Source: Occultella gossypii
GTDB taxonomy: Bacteria > Actinomycetota > Actinomycetes > Actinomycetales > Beutenbergiaceae
Length of the DNA stretch: 64,000 bases
Assembly: GCF_019947135.1 (NCBI RefSeq)
Contig: NZ_JAGSHT010000028.1
Coordinates: 22,991-86,990 of the forward strand
Direction: 5' to 3'
Part shown: one piece after another, positions 24,529-32,376 of the stretch
Numbering within the stretch: the first letter of the stretch is position 1
How the letters are laid out: every line of letters begins with the position of its first letter
Position numbers and translations under genes: made by a program
The notes under the pieces: model-generated
What the model was told of the DNA's origin: nothing
Database searches by the model: none
What the model saw: the letters and a program-made list of their open reading frames with translations, nothing else

Positions 24529-26781
24529 TCATTCGGTGTCGATCCGGTGGACGTGGACCCGCGGCGGGACGCCGTCGCGGGTGGTGGCGACAATGCTCAC
24601 GGCGCGCACGCGCCGGCCCGCCGAGAAGATCTCGTAGGCACTCGCTCCCGGCGCGACGTCGCGCACCAGGCGGGTGCCGGCCGAGGTGACGATGCGTAGG
24701 TCGACGGGTGCGGTGTCGAGGTTGACTGCGTGGACCGCGGCGTGGTGCCGGCCATCGGCCGTCCAGGTCTGGGCGGTGCCGGAGAACGCGACCGGGCCAG
24801 TGGTCTGCGCCACCTCGATCGTCGTGATCGCCATGGCGAGGTCGCCGGTGTGCGCCACCCGAAGCAGCGTGTGCGTGTGGGTGCGGCCGGGGAAGTAGGC
24901 CCGCTGCGTGGTCTCGATGGTCGCGGCACGATCACCGCCCCAGGAGAACAGGAACCGCAGGCCGCCGCGCGTGAGCGAGAACCAGGACGCCGTGACGCTC
25001 GCCGATCCCCCGGCCTCGACGACCGTGCCGTCGGAGAACTCCAGCACGTCAGCGGCCTGGACCAGCAGCGGCACCACCTCGGTGGCGGCTTCGCCGGCGG
25101 ACACGGTGCGCTCGATGCCGTCGTGGCGGTGCAGCACATCCGTGGTCACCGCGCCGGCGGCGCTGACGTACCGGGCCGTGAACGGCCCGAGCGTCTCGGC
25201 CAGGTCGACGGGGTCGACCTCGGGGGCGCTCGCGTCCACGCCGTCATGGAACGTGGCCACCAGATCGGTGAGCGCGGAGTCGGCGCCGGACGCGGTCATC
25301 GTGGTCCAGTGGTCATCGGCCACGTTGTTCAGCGACAGCACCACCGTGCCGGCGGTCGGGTGCCAGAGGAGTCCGGTCCCGGACCGGATCCGGTCGTTGA
25401 AGCGCCGGCCGAGCAGGCTGGCGAGGTAGTAGCCTGCGCGGCGAACGAACAGCAACTGCTGGTCGACTGTGCCCTCCCGGTACTCGGTGAAGGTTCCCTC
25501 GGCGACCGGCCGCAGGTCCGCGGTGAGGGCGTCGAGCTCGGCCCGGCCCAGGTTCTCCGGCGCGATCGGCACGTGCATGTACAGCCGCGGCGAGGCGTTC
25601 GGCTTGACCAGTGGCGGGATCGGCTCGGTGCTCGCTGCCCACTCCGCACGCGAGGCCGCCTTGTCCTCCTGTGAGGAGGCGTACAGGCCGAGGTTCGGCA
25701 CCTCCGGCAGGAAGGCGCGGGCCAGGGCGTAGCGGTCGCGGGAGTCGTCGGGGTAGAGCGTGCGGGTGCTCGTGGAGTTGCGGGCCGAGGCAGCCGCGAA
25801 GTTCACCCAGCCGGGCGCCCCGGGCTCCGGCAGCATCACGTACTGGGCGAAGTCGGCCCACCGGCGCGCCATGTCGACCAGCTGGGGGTTGCCCGTGAGC
25901 AGGTGGAGGTCGGCCAGGTCCGGCATCATCACGTCGAGGTTGTAGCCGTTGTCGTAGATGAGTGGGTCGTGGAAGTAGCCCGCCGGTGCCTGCCCCTGCG
26001 CGGCGAGCAGCGCGATCCGGTCGTCGAGGTCGGCCGCAAGCTGAGGGTCACCGATCACGACCGAGGCGTGTCCGACCCCGGCGAGCCCGCCGACCAGTTG
26101 GTTGGTGACCCGCAGCGGCGTGTCCCAGTGGCTCAGCGACGTGTCCATCAGCCACTGCGCGGCATGCCGCATGGAGGCCTCGAGCTCGACCTGACGGTCG
26201 GGCAGCAGGTTCTCCTGCTTGAGGTCGCGCTGCAGGCTGCCGAGGGAGACCAGCCCGAACCCGGTGGTGGCCAGACTCTCCTCCTCGTACGTGACCGGCC
26301 ACGCGCCGCGCGGTCCCTGCAGGCCGAGGTAGTAGCCGATCGCCGCGTCGAGGCGAGCCTCGAGATCGGGGTCGAGGTAGTAGGGGTTCCAGGGACGTTC
26401 GTTCACGAGGAACCAGGACAGAGTCGAGACGTGCTCCATGATCCGGGAGTTGCGCGGGTGGTTCGGAGTGCGCCACCAACCGTCCTCCATCCAGCCGAAC
26501 AGCTCGGGGTCGTCATCGACCACGCTGTTCGCGAGCGGCGCGAGGATGAGCAAGTACTGACCGAACACCTGCTCGTGGGGGGCGAAGGCACTCCGGTCCG
26601 GGGCGCCGTCCGGCAGCGCGTCGACGAGCGGCAGCACGGTCCCGTCCGAGGTGGCCAGCGCGCCGGGGGCGGCCAGGGAGTCCGCGCCGAGGGCCGCGAT
26701 GGTGGCGGCCCCGATGCCGAGGAAGCCGCGCCTGGACAGCGGCGGGAGCGCTGTGACGCGGATCGACTGACGCTTGGACAT
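24529..26781 (-). CDS. Tat-exported protein, possible polysaccharide lyase-like, family not recognised
   Basis: The 750-residue protein has a twin-arginine signal (LSRRGFLGIGAATIAALG, residues 15-32) ending near ALA. A helical domain of about 400 residues (WFLVNERPWNPYYLD, IGYYLGLQGPRGAWPVTYEEE, YFHDPLIYDNGYNLDVMMPDLADLHLLTG) is followed by a beta-rich C-terminal part (WFSLTRGGLRFLFSWGGDRAATIETTQ, TLLRVAHTGDLAMAITTIEVAQ). Such a helical toroid plus beta-sandwich is the shape of alginate/heparinase-type lyases, but I see no decisive catalytic motif, so this is an inference. As the first gene of the uptake operon it probably acts on the sugar polymer outside the cell. The ATG has a GGAGAGG box. 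Confidence 0.7.
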   Translation of the reverse strand: MSKRQSIRVTALPPLSRRGFLGIGAATIAALGADSLAAPGALATSDGTVLPLVDALPDGAPDRSAFAPHEQVFGQYLLILAPLANSVVDDDPELFGWMEDGWWRTPNHPRNSRIMEHVSTLSWFLVNERPWNPYYLDPDLEARLDAAIGYYLGLQGPRGAWPVTYEEESLATTGFGLVSLGSLQRDLKQENLLPDRQVELEASMRHAAQWLMDTSLSHWDTPLRVTNQLVGGLAGVGHASVVIGDPQLAADLDDRIALLAAQGQAPAGYFHDPLIYDNGYNLDVMMPDLADLHLLTGNPQLVDMARRWADFAQYVMLPEPGAPGWVNFAAASARNSTSTRTLYPDDSRDRYALARAFLPEVPNLGLYASSQEDKAASRAEWAASTEPIPPLVKPNASPRLYMHVPIAPENLGRAELDALTADLRPVAEGTFTEYREGTVDQQLLFVRRAGYYLASLLGRRFNDRIRSGTGLLWHPTAGTVVLSLNNVADDHWTTMTASGADSALTDLVATFHDGVDASAPEVDPVDLAETLGPFTARYVSAAGAVTTDVLHRHDGIERTVSAGEAATEVVPLLVQAADVLEFSDGTVVEAGGSASVTASWFSLTRGGLRFLFSWGGDRAATIETTQRAYFPGRTHTHTLLRVAHTGDLAMAITTIEVAQTTGPVAFSGTAQTWTADGRHHAAVHAVNLDTAPVDLRIVTSAGTRLVRDVAPGASAYEIFSAGRRVRAVSIVATTRDGVPPRVHVHRIDTE

Positions 26782-26825
26782 GGAGACCTCTCCTCTGCGG
26801 CGTTGCTCGAAAGGGACTACGGGAT

Positions 26826-26867
26826 GATGCAACGTTGCCATCAACTCATCGGATGCAAGGTTGCATC
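26826..26867 (-). promoter_or_regulatory. Tandem LacI-type operators before the first sugar operon
   Basis: The two sites share the half-site GATGCAA. One is GATGCAA-GG-TTGCATC (26852-26867), a perfect repeat around GG. The other is GATGCAA-CG-TTGC followed by CATC (26826-26842), which has an extra base in the right arm. Their centres are 26 bases apart. LacI-family operators are usually such repeats with a central CG. The regulator at 18436-19425 is the natural candidate. Confidence 0.7.
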
Positions 26868-26886
26868 ACGCAGGCAGTCCTGTCAA
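26858..26886 (-). promoter_or_regulatory. Promoter of the first sugar operon, overlapped by an operator
   Basis: On the minus strand, TTGACA (26886-26881) is an exact -35 consensus. With a 17-base spacer the -10 position is CAACCT (26863-26858), a weak match. The centre of the perfect operator (26852-26867) falls on that -10 box, so a bound LacI protein would block RNA polymerase. Confidence 0.5.
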
Positions 26887-27037
26887 GGGGGAAACCACAC
26901 ACTCCCCAGCTGCGCAACCGCCGACCGCGCGGAAGCCCGCGGCCCACCGGATTCGGACCGTGGCCTTCCGCGCGTTCGAGGCAGGCGGACGCGAGGGGCG
27001 GGTGGCATGGGTGGGTCGGGGCGAGCAGGCTGGGGAC

Positions 27038-28486
27038 ATGGACGCCTGGCTCTCCGCTGGCGGCTGGTTCGGCACCGAGAACTACGATGCCGCCCGGTTC
27101 GTGCTGCAACGCGGGATCGCGGCGATCTACCTGATCGCGTTCGTCGCCGCGCTGCGGCAGTTCCCAGCACTGCTCGGCGAGCGCGGGCTGCTACCGGTGC
27201 CGCGCCTGCTCGGGCGAGTGCCGTTGAAGGGGGTCCCCACCCTGTTCCGGTTCGGCTACACCGACCGCCGGCTGCGCCTCATGTGCTGGGTGGGCATCGC
27301 GCTCGCGGCGACCGTGATCGCCGGCCTGCCGCAGGCGGGGCCACCGTGGCTGCCGATGATCGCGTTCTTGGCCTTGTACGGGCTCTACCTGTCCCTGGCG
27401 ACCGTGGGCCAGGTGTTCTACGGCTTCGGCTGGGAGTCGCTCCTGCTGGAGGCCGGGTTCCTGGCGGCGTTCCTCGGCTCGGACCAGGTACCGACCCCGA
27501 TCATCGTGATCTTCGCGTTCCGGTGGCTCGCGTTCCGGGTCGAGTTCGGCGCGGGCCTGATCAAGATCCGCGGCGACTCGGTCTGGCGGGACCTCACCGC
27601 GCTCTACTACCACCACGAGACCCAGCCGATGCCGGGGCCCCTGAGCTGGTACTTCCACCACCTGCCGAAGCCGCTGCACAAGGTGGAGGTCGCCGCGAAC
27701 CACGTCGTCCAGCTCATCGTCCCGTTCCTGTTGTTCGCACCGCAGCCGGTGGCGACGTGGGCCGCGGCGGCCGTGATGGCCACACAGGCATGGCTGGTGA
27801 TCTCCGGGAACTTCGCCTGGCTGAACTGGCTCACCATGCTCATCGCGTTCTCCGCGGTGGACGACGGCGTGCTCTCGGCATTGATCCCTGCCCTCGCCCC
27901 GACCGGGGCGACCCGGGCCACCCCGGCCGCGTTCGCCGTCGTCGTCACGGGAGTCGGCCTGCTGACGCTGGTGCTCAGCTACTGGCCGGTACGGAACCTG
28001 ATCTCGAGGCACCAGCGCATGAACGCCTCGTTCAACCGCTGGCACCTGGTCGGTGCGTACGGAGCGTTCGGGTCGATCACCCGACGGCGTCACGAGATCG
28101 TGGTGGAGGGGACAGCGGCGGCCGACCCCGACGCGGCCGACTGGCGCGAGTACATCTTCGCCGGCAAACCGGGCCCGGTCGATCGCCGGCCGCGACAGTT
28201 CGCGCCGTACCACCTGCGGCTGGACTGGGGCATGTGGTTCCTCGGGCTCGGGTCCTCCTCGCAGTACGCGTGGTTCGACCCATTCCTGGACCGGCTGCTG
28301 GCCGCCGACCCGGCCACACTGCGGCTGCTCAAGGACGACCCGTTCGACGGCGAACGGCCGGCCTGGGTGCGCGCGCGGATGTTCGCGTACCGGTACTCGA
28401 CGCCGGCGGAGCGCCGGCGCAGCGGCGCGTGGTGGGTGCGGCGGGAGATCACCGAGCTGGGTCGGCCGCGGCGCCTCGCCCCGTGA
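27038..28486 (+). CDS. Lipase maturation factor-family membrane protein
   Basis: The 482-residue protein has about eight hydrophobic helices in its first 330 residues and a soluble tail. The conserved family blocks are YGFGWESLLLEAGFLAAFLG, FRVEFGAGLIKIRGDSVWRDLTALYYHHETQPMPGPLSWYFHHLPKPLHKVEV and, in the tail, REYIFAGKPGP, QFAPYHLRLDWGMWF and PAWVRARMFAYRYS. Lipase maturation factors help secreted lipases fold in animals; in bacteria the role is unknown. No lipase gene is adjacent. I chose the ATG at 27038 because the longer frame covers the operator region. A CAGGCT box ends 6 bases before it, so the mRNA is probably leaderless. Confidence 0.85.
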   Translation: MDAWLSAGGWFGTENYDAARFVLQRGIAAIYLIAFVAALRQFPALLGERGLLPVPRLLGRVPLKGVPTLFRFGYTDRRLRLMCWVGIALAATVIAGLPQAGPPWLPMIAFLALYGLYLSLATVGQVFYGFGWESLLLEAGFLAAFLGSDQVPTPIIVIFAFRWLAFRVEFGAGLIKIRGDSVWRDLTALYYHHETQPMPGPLSWYFHHLPKPLHKVEVAANHVVQLIVPFLLFAPQPVATWAAAAVMATQAWLVISGNFAWLNWLTMLIAFSAVDDGVLSALIPALAPTGATRATPAAFAVVVTGVGLLTLVLSYWPVRNLISRHQRMNASFNRWHLVGAYGAFGSITRRRHEIVVEGTAAADPDAADWREYIFAGKPGPVDRRPRQFAPYHLRLDWGMWFLGLGSSSQYAWFDPFLDRLLAADPATLRLLKDDPFDGERPAWVRARMFAYRYSTPAERRRSGAWWVRREITELGRPRRLAP

Positions 28487-28509
28487 CGCTCGCCGCTACG
28501 ATGCCGGGC

Positions 28510-28851
28510 GTGGAGACCCACCCCGCGCCGGTGAAGCGCGTCGCGTCCGTGATCGGTGTCGCACCCGAACACATCGAGGCCTACGAACGGCACCACGCCG
28601 CCGTCTGGCCCGGCGTGCTGGCGGCGCTGGCGCGCTCACACGTGCACAACTACTCGATCTACCGGTTCGGCACGACGCTGTTCTCCTACTTCGAGTACCG
28701 CGGCGAGGACTACGAGGCGGACCTGGCCGCGATCGCCGCCGATCCGACCACGCAGGAGTGGTGGTCCGTGGTGAACCCGCTCCAGGAGCCGATGGATGGG
28801 CTCCCGGCCGGGCAGTGGTTGGAGATTCAGGAGGTGTTCCACACGGACTGA
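28510..28851 (+). CDS. L-rhamnose mutarotase family protein
   Basis: The family (RhaM, DUF718) interconverts alpha and beta anomers of L-rhamnose or L-fucose. The 113-residue product has the expected core: KRVASVIGVAPEHIEAYERHHAAVWPGVLAAL, then HNYSIYRFGTTLFSYFEYRGEDYEAD with the active-site tyrosine and histidine region, and EWWSVVNPLQEPM. A TACGAT box (28497-28502) lies 7 bases before the GTG, so leaderless translation from the GTG is favoured; the ATG at 28501 inside that box is the alternative. It is placed between two sugar-uptake loci, which hints that L-rhamnose-containing polymers may be a substrate, though no rhamnose catabolic kinase or isomerase is in the window. Confidence 0.85.
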   Translation: METHPAPVKRVASVIGVAPEHIEAYERHHAAVWPGVLAALARSHVHNYSIYRFGTTLFSYFEYRGEDYEADLAAIAADPTTQEWWSVVNPLQEPMDGLPAGQWLEIQEVFHTD

Positions 28852-28885
28852 GGTGCCTGCTGCACCGACGTGCCGGCGTCCGGAG

Positions 28886-30211
28886 TCAGGTCCGCGAGTA
28901 CAGCGTGAGCTGCCCGTCGACGAGCACGGCGAGGGCCTCGTCGGTGTCTGCCACCCGGGCGCCGTCAGCGAGGTAGAGCTCCCAGAGCATCTCGCCGTCG
29001 GTCACGCGCAGCCCGAGCAATCGGGTATCGACGATGCCCTCGCGTCCGTATTCGACGGCGTGCACCAGGAGCCCGGACGCATCACCACGGCAGGGGCACA
29101 GCACCAGATCCGGGATCGACCAGAGCCGGGTCCCGGTGCTGACGCGGCGCCCGCCGCTGTCCGATCCCGTCAGCAGGATGACGTCGCCGAAGCGGGCCAC
29201 CGGCTGTTCCGTCGGACCCTGCCAGAGAAGGTCTCCGTCCCAGGTGACGGCATCGGTGGAACTCCCGTCGCTCTCCGACGGCAACATCGCCACCGCCGGC
29301 GACGACCCGTCGTTGATGAGACTCGGCCAGCCGAGTCTGGGCAGGTCAAGTACCTCATCCGCGCCGGGCAGCAGCAGTTGGGTTCGCTCACCATCCCAGG
29401 AGATCAACGCGCGGTCGTCGGGATACTGCGACCACGAGCCAGGTATCTGCTCTCCCGTTGCGGCGCGGTACAGATCTCCTGTGCTGAGCAGGACGAGATC
29501 GCCCTCCTGCACCCGCACACGCGGCGTCTCGTCGCCGACAGTCTCGACCCCGGCGGCGAGATTGGGGGCCGCGACCGAATTGGACCAGCGCAGTTCCGCG
29601 GGATCAAGGCCGGCATGCAGCGTGAGTTCGTAGCCGGCGTCACCGGCTTCGGTCAGGACCACCAGGTCGTCGCCGCGGAGGGTGGCCGACACCGCACCTG
29701 GGAGGGCCACCTCACGGACGTCGCCGCTGGAGTCGACGATCGCCACCAGTGCGTTGGCGCCCGCTCCGGAGATGCAGACCGCCATGACGTCCGGCGCCGC
29801 GTCAGCCACCGCGCACCGCTGCACGTCGGAGACGGCCGAGCGGAGGGTTCCGTCGGCGCGATCGTAGGCGTCGAGGCGATCCGGGCCCGCGACGAGCACG
29901 GACTCCTCCTCGATCGACAGTGATGTCAGTTCTGTTGCCGGGACTGTCAGCGGGACCGTCCATTGCTCCACCGGCGGGCTCGACCAGCCGGGACCCACGC
30001 CCCAGCTCGGGCCCGGCGGTGGTGGCGGAACGGTGAGGATCCCGGCGATCACGAGGATGACTGAGACGCCCGCCCACAGCACCAGCGGCCGCGGCACGCC
30101 CTGGCTCTTCCTGCGACGGTCAGCCGGGACGGGCCCGGTCTCGTCGCCGTCCTGGGCGGCCGTGGGCTCGTCGAAGTCGAGATCGAACTCCTCAGCCCTC
30201 CCCCGTGCCAT
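28886..30211 (-). CDS. Membrane-anchored beta-propeller protein, paralog 1
   Basis: I do not recognise a named family. The 441-residue protein starts with MARGRAEEFDLDFDEP, has a basic patch (RRRK), one membrane helix at about residues 45-61 (VLWAGVSVILVIAGIL) and a proline-rich stalk (PPPPPGPSWG). The outside part shows repeated short strands of PQQ/WD-propeller style (RLDAYDRADGTLRS, GDLYRAATGEQIPGSW, GLRVTDGEMLWEL). Four cysteines are conserved in all three paralogs: RC near 132, C near 145 and the CPC of LCPCRGDASGLL. It is 77 bases from paralog 2 on the same strand. The ATG follows the shared motif GACAGGATGACCG. The role is unknown; surface sensing or binding is a guess. Confidence 0.75.
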   Translation of the reverse strand: MARGRAEEFDLDFDEPTAAQDGDETGPVPADRRRKSQGVPRPLVLWAGVSVILVIAGILTVPPPPPGPSWGVGPGWSSPPVEQWTVPLTVPATELTSLSIEEESVLVAGPDRLDAYDRADGTLRSAVSDVQRCAVADAAPDVMAVCISGAGANALVAIVDSSGDVREVALPGAVSATLRGDDLVVLTEAGDAGYELTLHAGLDPAELRWSNSVAAPNLAAGVETVGDETPRVRVQEGDLVLLSTGDLYRAATGEQIPGSWSQYPDDRALISWDGERTQLLLPGADEVLDLPRLGWPSLINDGSSPAVAMLPSESDGSSTDAVTWDGDLLWQGPTEQPVARFGDVILLTGSDSGGRRVSTGTRLWSIPDLVLCPCRGDASGLLVHAVEYGREGIVDTRLLGLRVTDGEMLWELYLADGARVADTDEALAVLVDGQLTLYSRT

Positions 30212-30288
30212 TCGGTCATCCTGTCGTGAGTTCGCCGATCGATCTGGACACGGACGGGCGCTCCGCAACGCCAGCGCAGTCCCGGGCG

Positions 30289-31575
30289 CTAGTTCCGTGA
30301 GTACAACGTGAGCTGCTGGTCTGATAGCACCGCGAAGGCGTCGTCAACGTCGGCCACCAGGGCGCTGTCGGCGAGTGGCAGCTCCCAGAGCACCTCGCCG
30401 TCGGCGATGCGCAGACCGATCAGTCGGGAGCCGGTCCGCACGCCCTCGGGCCCGAAGGCGTGCAGCAGTAGCCCCGACGAGTCCCCTCGGCACGGGCAGT
30501 GGAAGTTCTCCGGTCTGGTCCAGAGCAGGTCCCCGGAGTCGGTCGCCCGCGCGGAGATATCTTCGGGCCCGCCGATCAGGATCACGCCATCAAGACGAGC
30601 GAACGGGTACCCCGACGGCGCCCGCCAGCGCACCTGCCCGTCCCCGGCCACCGCCGCCACGTCGCCGCGCTCGGACTGCACGATCGCCACCGCCGGAGGT
30701 GAGCCGTCGTCGATCAGGGCGGGCCAGCCACGCCCCGGCAGGTCCAGCAACCCATCGGTGCCCGGCAGGATCTGTTGCGCGCCCCCGCTGTCCCATGAGA
30801 CCAGCGGGCTGTCGCGCCGCTGCGACGCCCACGAACCCGGGATCTGCTCTCCGCTCGAGGCGCGATACAGCCCCCCAGTGGTGACCAGCAGTAGGTCGTC
30901 ACGTGCCAGGATGTCGGGTGGTGCACCGCCCAGCTGCTCGTCGGGAACCTCGACGGCCGTGGTCCACCGCAGTGCGGCTGGATCGAGGTGGGCGTGCAGG
31001 GTGAGTTCGTAGCCGCCCGCCGCATCTTCAGTGAGGGCCACCAGGTCGCCGCGGTGGAGCGTGGCGGCGACCACCCCGGGAAGAGCCACCTCCCGCACCG
31101 CGCCGTCCTCGCCGACGACGGACACCCGTGCGTCGGCGCCCGATCCCCACACGCACACCGGGGTGGTTGCCGCGAGTACGCACTGTCCCATGTCGGTGGC
31201 GGCCCAGCGGCGGGTCCCGTCGGCGCGGTCATAGGCGTCGACGCGGCCCTCACCGACGACGAGCACGTGATCCTCCTGGACGGACATCCACGTCCGGTCT
31301 CCGGCCGGGACCGCCAGCGGCACCGTCCACTGCTGTACCGGCGCGCTCGACCAGCCGGGGCTCACACCCCAGCTCGGGCCGGGCGGCGGTGGCGCGACGA
31401 GGATTCCGGCCACCACGAGCAGGACCGCGACGCCGGCCCAGAGCGCCAGCGGGCGGGGCCGGCCTCGGTGCTTCCGCCGCCGACCGGCCGGCCCGCGGGG
31501 TTCCTCGGTCCCGTCAGGGCCAGGGTCGGGCTCGTCGAAGTCGAGAACGAACTCCTCGGCCGCGCCCCGTCCCAT
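30289..31575 (-). CDS. Membrane-anchored beta-propeller protein, paralog 2
   Basis: This 428-residue protein is a paralog of its neighbour and of the protein at 38514-39818. Its start MGRGAAEEFVLDFDEP, single membrane helix (residues 43-61, ALWAGVAVLLVVAGILV), stalk APPPPGPSWGVSPGWSSAPV and end ALFVLSDQQLTLYSR-like tail (DDAFAVLSDQQLTLYSRN) are nearly the same as in paralog 3. Cysteines 132 and 141 and the CPC pair of FHCPCRGDSSGLL are conserved. Propeller-like repeats (RVDAYDRADGTRRW, GGLYRASSGEQIPGSW, LRIADGEVLWELPL) fill the outside domain. The stop is 77 bases before paralog 1 starts. The alpha/beta hydrolase gene ends 12 bases upstream of its ATG, so it may read through from that locus. 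Confidence 0.75.
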   Translation of the reverse strand: MGRGAAEEFVLDFDEPDPGPDGTEEPRGPAGRRRKHRGRPRPLALWAGVAVLLVVAGILVAPPPPGPSWGVSPGWSSAPVQQWTVPLAVPAGDRTWMSVQEDHVLVVGEGRVDAYDRADGTRRWAATDMGQCVLAATTPVCVWGSGADARVSVVGEDGAVREVALPGVVAATLHRGDLVALTEDAAGGYELTLHAHLDPAALRWTTAVEVPDEQLGGAPPDILARDDLLLVTTGGLYRASSGEQIPGSWASQRRDSPLVSWDSGGAQQILPGTDGLLDLPGRGWPALIDDGSPPAVAIVQSERGDVAAVAGDGQVRWRAPSGYPFARLDGVILIGGPEDISARATDSGDLLWTRPENFHCPCRGDSSGLLLHAFGPEGVRTGSRLIGLRIADGEVLWELPLADSALVADVDDAFAVLSDQQLTLYSRN

Positions 31576-31587
31576 CCGGTCATCCTG

Positions 31588-32328
31588 TCATCGACTCGGC
31601 GCGATCGAGCCCAGGGTGTCGAGCCAACTTCTCAGGTCGCCGGCGAACCGGGCCGGGTCCTCGAGGTGGAGGTAGTGCCCGTGGCCGGGCCACACCAGGA
31701 TGTCCGTTGCACCCGTCCGCCGGTCGAACGCGGCCGCCGTCGCCGTGGAGTAGACGGCGAGGGTCGGCCGGGTGCGTCGAGCCAGCACGCCGACGCTCGC
31801 CGATTCGAGACCGATCGCATCGGGGTCCAGGTATTCCGAGCGGAGGTACGTGACGAACGCTGCGGGGTCGCATCCGTGCAGGTCGTCGAGGACCGCGGTG
31901 CGGACGTCCGTCGGTGTCGAGGGTCCGAACGCCCCCTCGACGAACGTCTCGACGGTGGCCGACGGTGCCTTCTCGATCGCACCCGCCCACTCCTCCAGTG
32001 CGGCCCGGTCGCCGTCGGGATGCCCGTATGCGGGGTCGATCACGACCTCGGCGACGACGAGGTCGGGCCGTGTGACGTGGGCGAGCGCCGTGACCTGACC
32101 ACCGAGCGAATGCCCCACCAGGATCGCCGGGCCGTCCGACTCCAGTGCCGCCAGGACGGACGCAACCGCACCCGGGACGGTGGGCACCCCGGCCGCGCCG
32201 GCGTGGCCGGGGAGGTCGATGGCCGCGGACCCTCGTTGCCAGGACAGCGCCTGTCGGATCGGGTCCCAGGACCGCGCGGAGCCGCCCCAGCCGTGGACGA
32301 AGAGTATGCGCGGCAGATCAGCGGACAC
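31588..32328 (-). CDS. Alpha/beta-fold hydrolase
   Basis: The 246-residue soluble protein has the oxyanion start LFVHGWGGSARSWDP, the nucleophile elbow GHSLGG (serine near residue 77), an acid in a VIDPAYGHPDG region and the catalytic histidine in WPGHGHYLHLEDP near the C terminus. The exact ester or other substrate is unknown; the fold includes esterases, lactonases and hydrolases of C-C bonds. It follows the binding-protein gene of the second sugar locus by 48 bases on the same strand and could deacylate or cleave the imported compound. The ATG is at 32326-32328. Confidence 0.88.
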   Translation of the reverse strand: MSADLPRILFVHGWGGSARSWDPIRQALSWQRGSAAIDLPGHAGAAGVPTVPGAVASVLAALESDGPAILVGHSLGGQVTALAHVTRPDLVVAEVVIDPAYGHPDGDRAALEEWAGAIEKAPSATVETFVEGAFGPSTPTDVRTAVLDDLHGCDPAAFVTYLRSEYLDPDAIGLESASVGVLARRTRPTLAVYSTATAAAFDRRTGATDILVWPGHGHYLHLEDPARFAGDLRSWLDTLGSIAPSR

Positions 32329-32376
32329 GGGCCCGCTCCGTCAGGACCGAACTTCCGTCGCTGACAGCGACCTCCA

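Noticed and set aside
25903..28509. A 982-codon plus-strand frame that ends in the rhamnose mutarotase
   Set aside because: It crosses the antisense Tat-protein gene, the operator region and the lipase maturation factor-like gene in a different frame. Only the last 113 codons match a known family.
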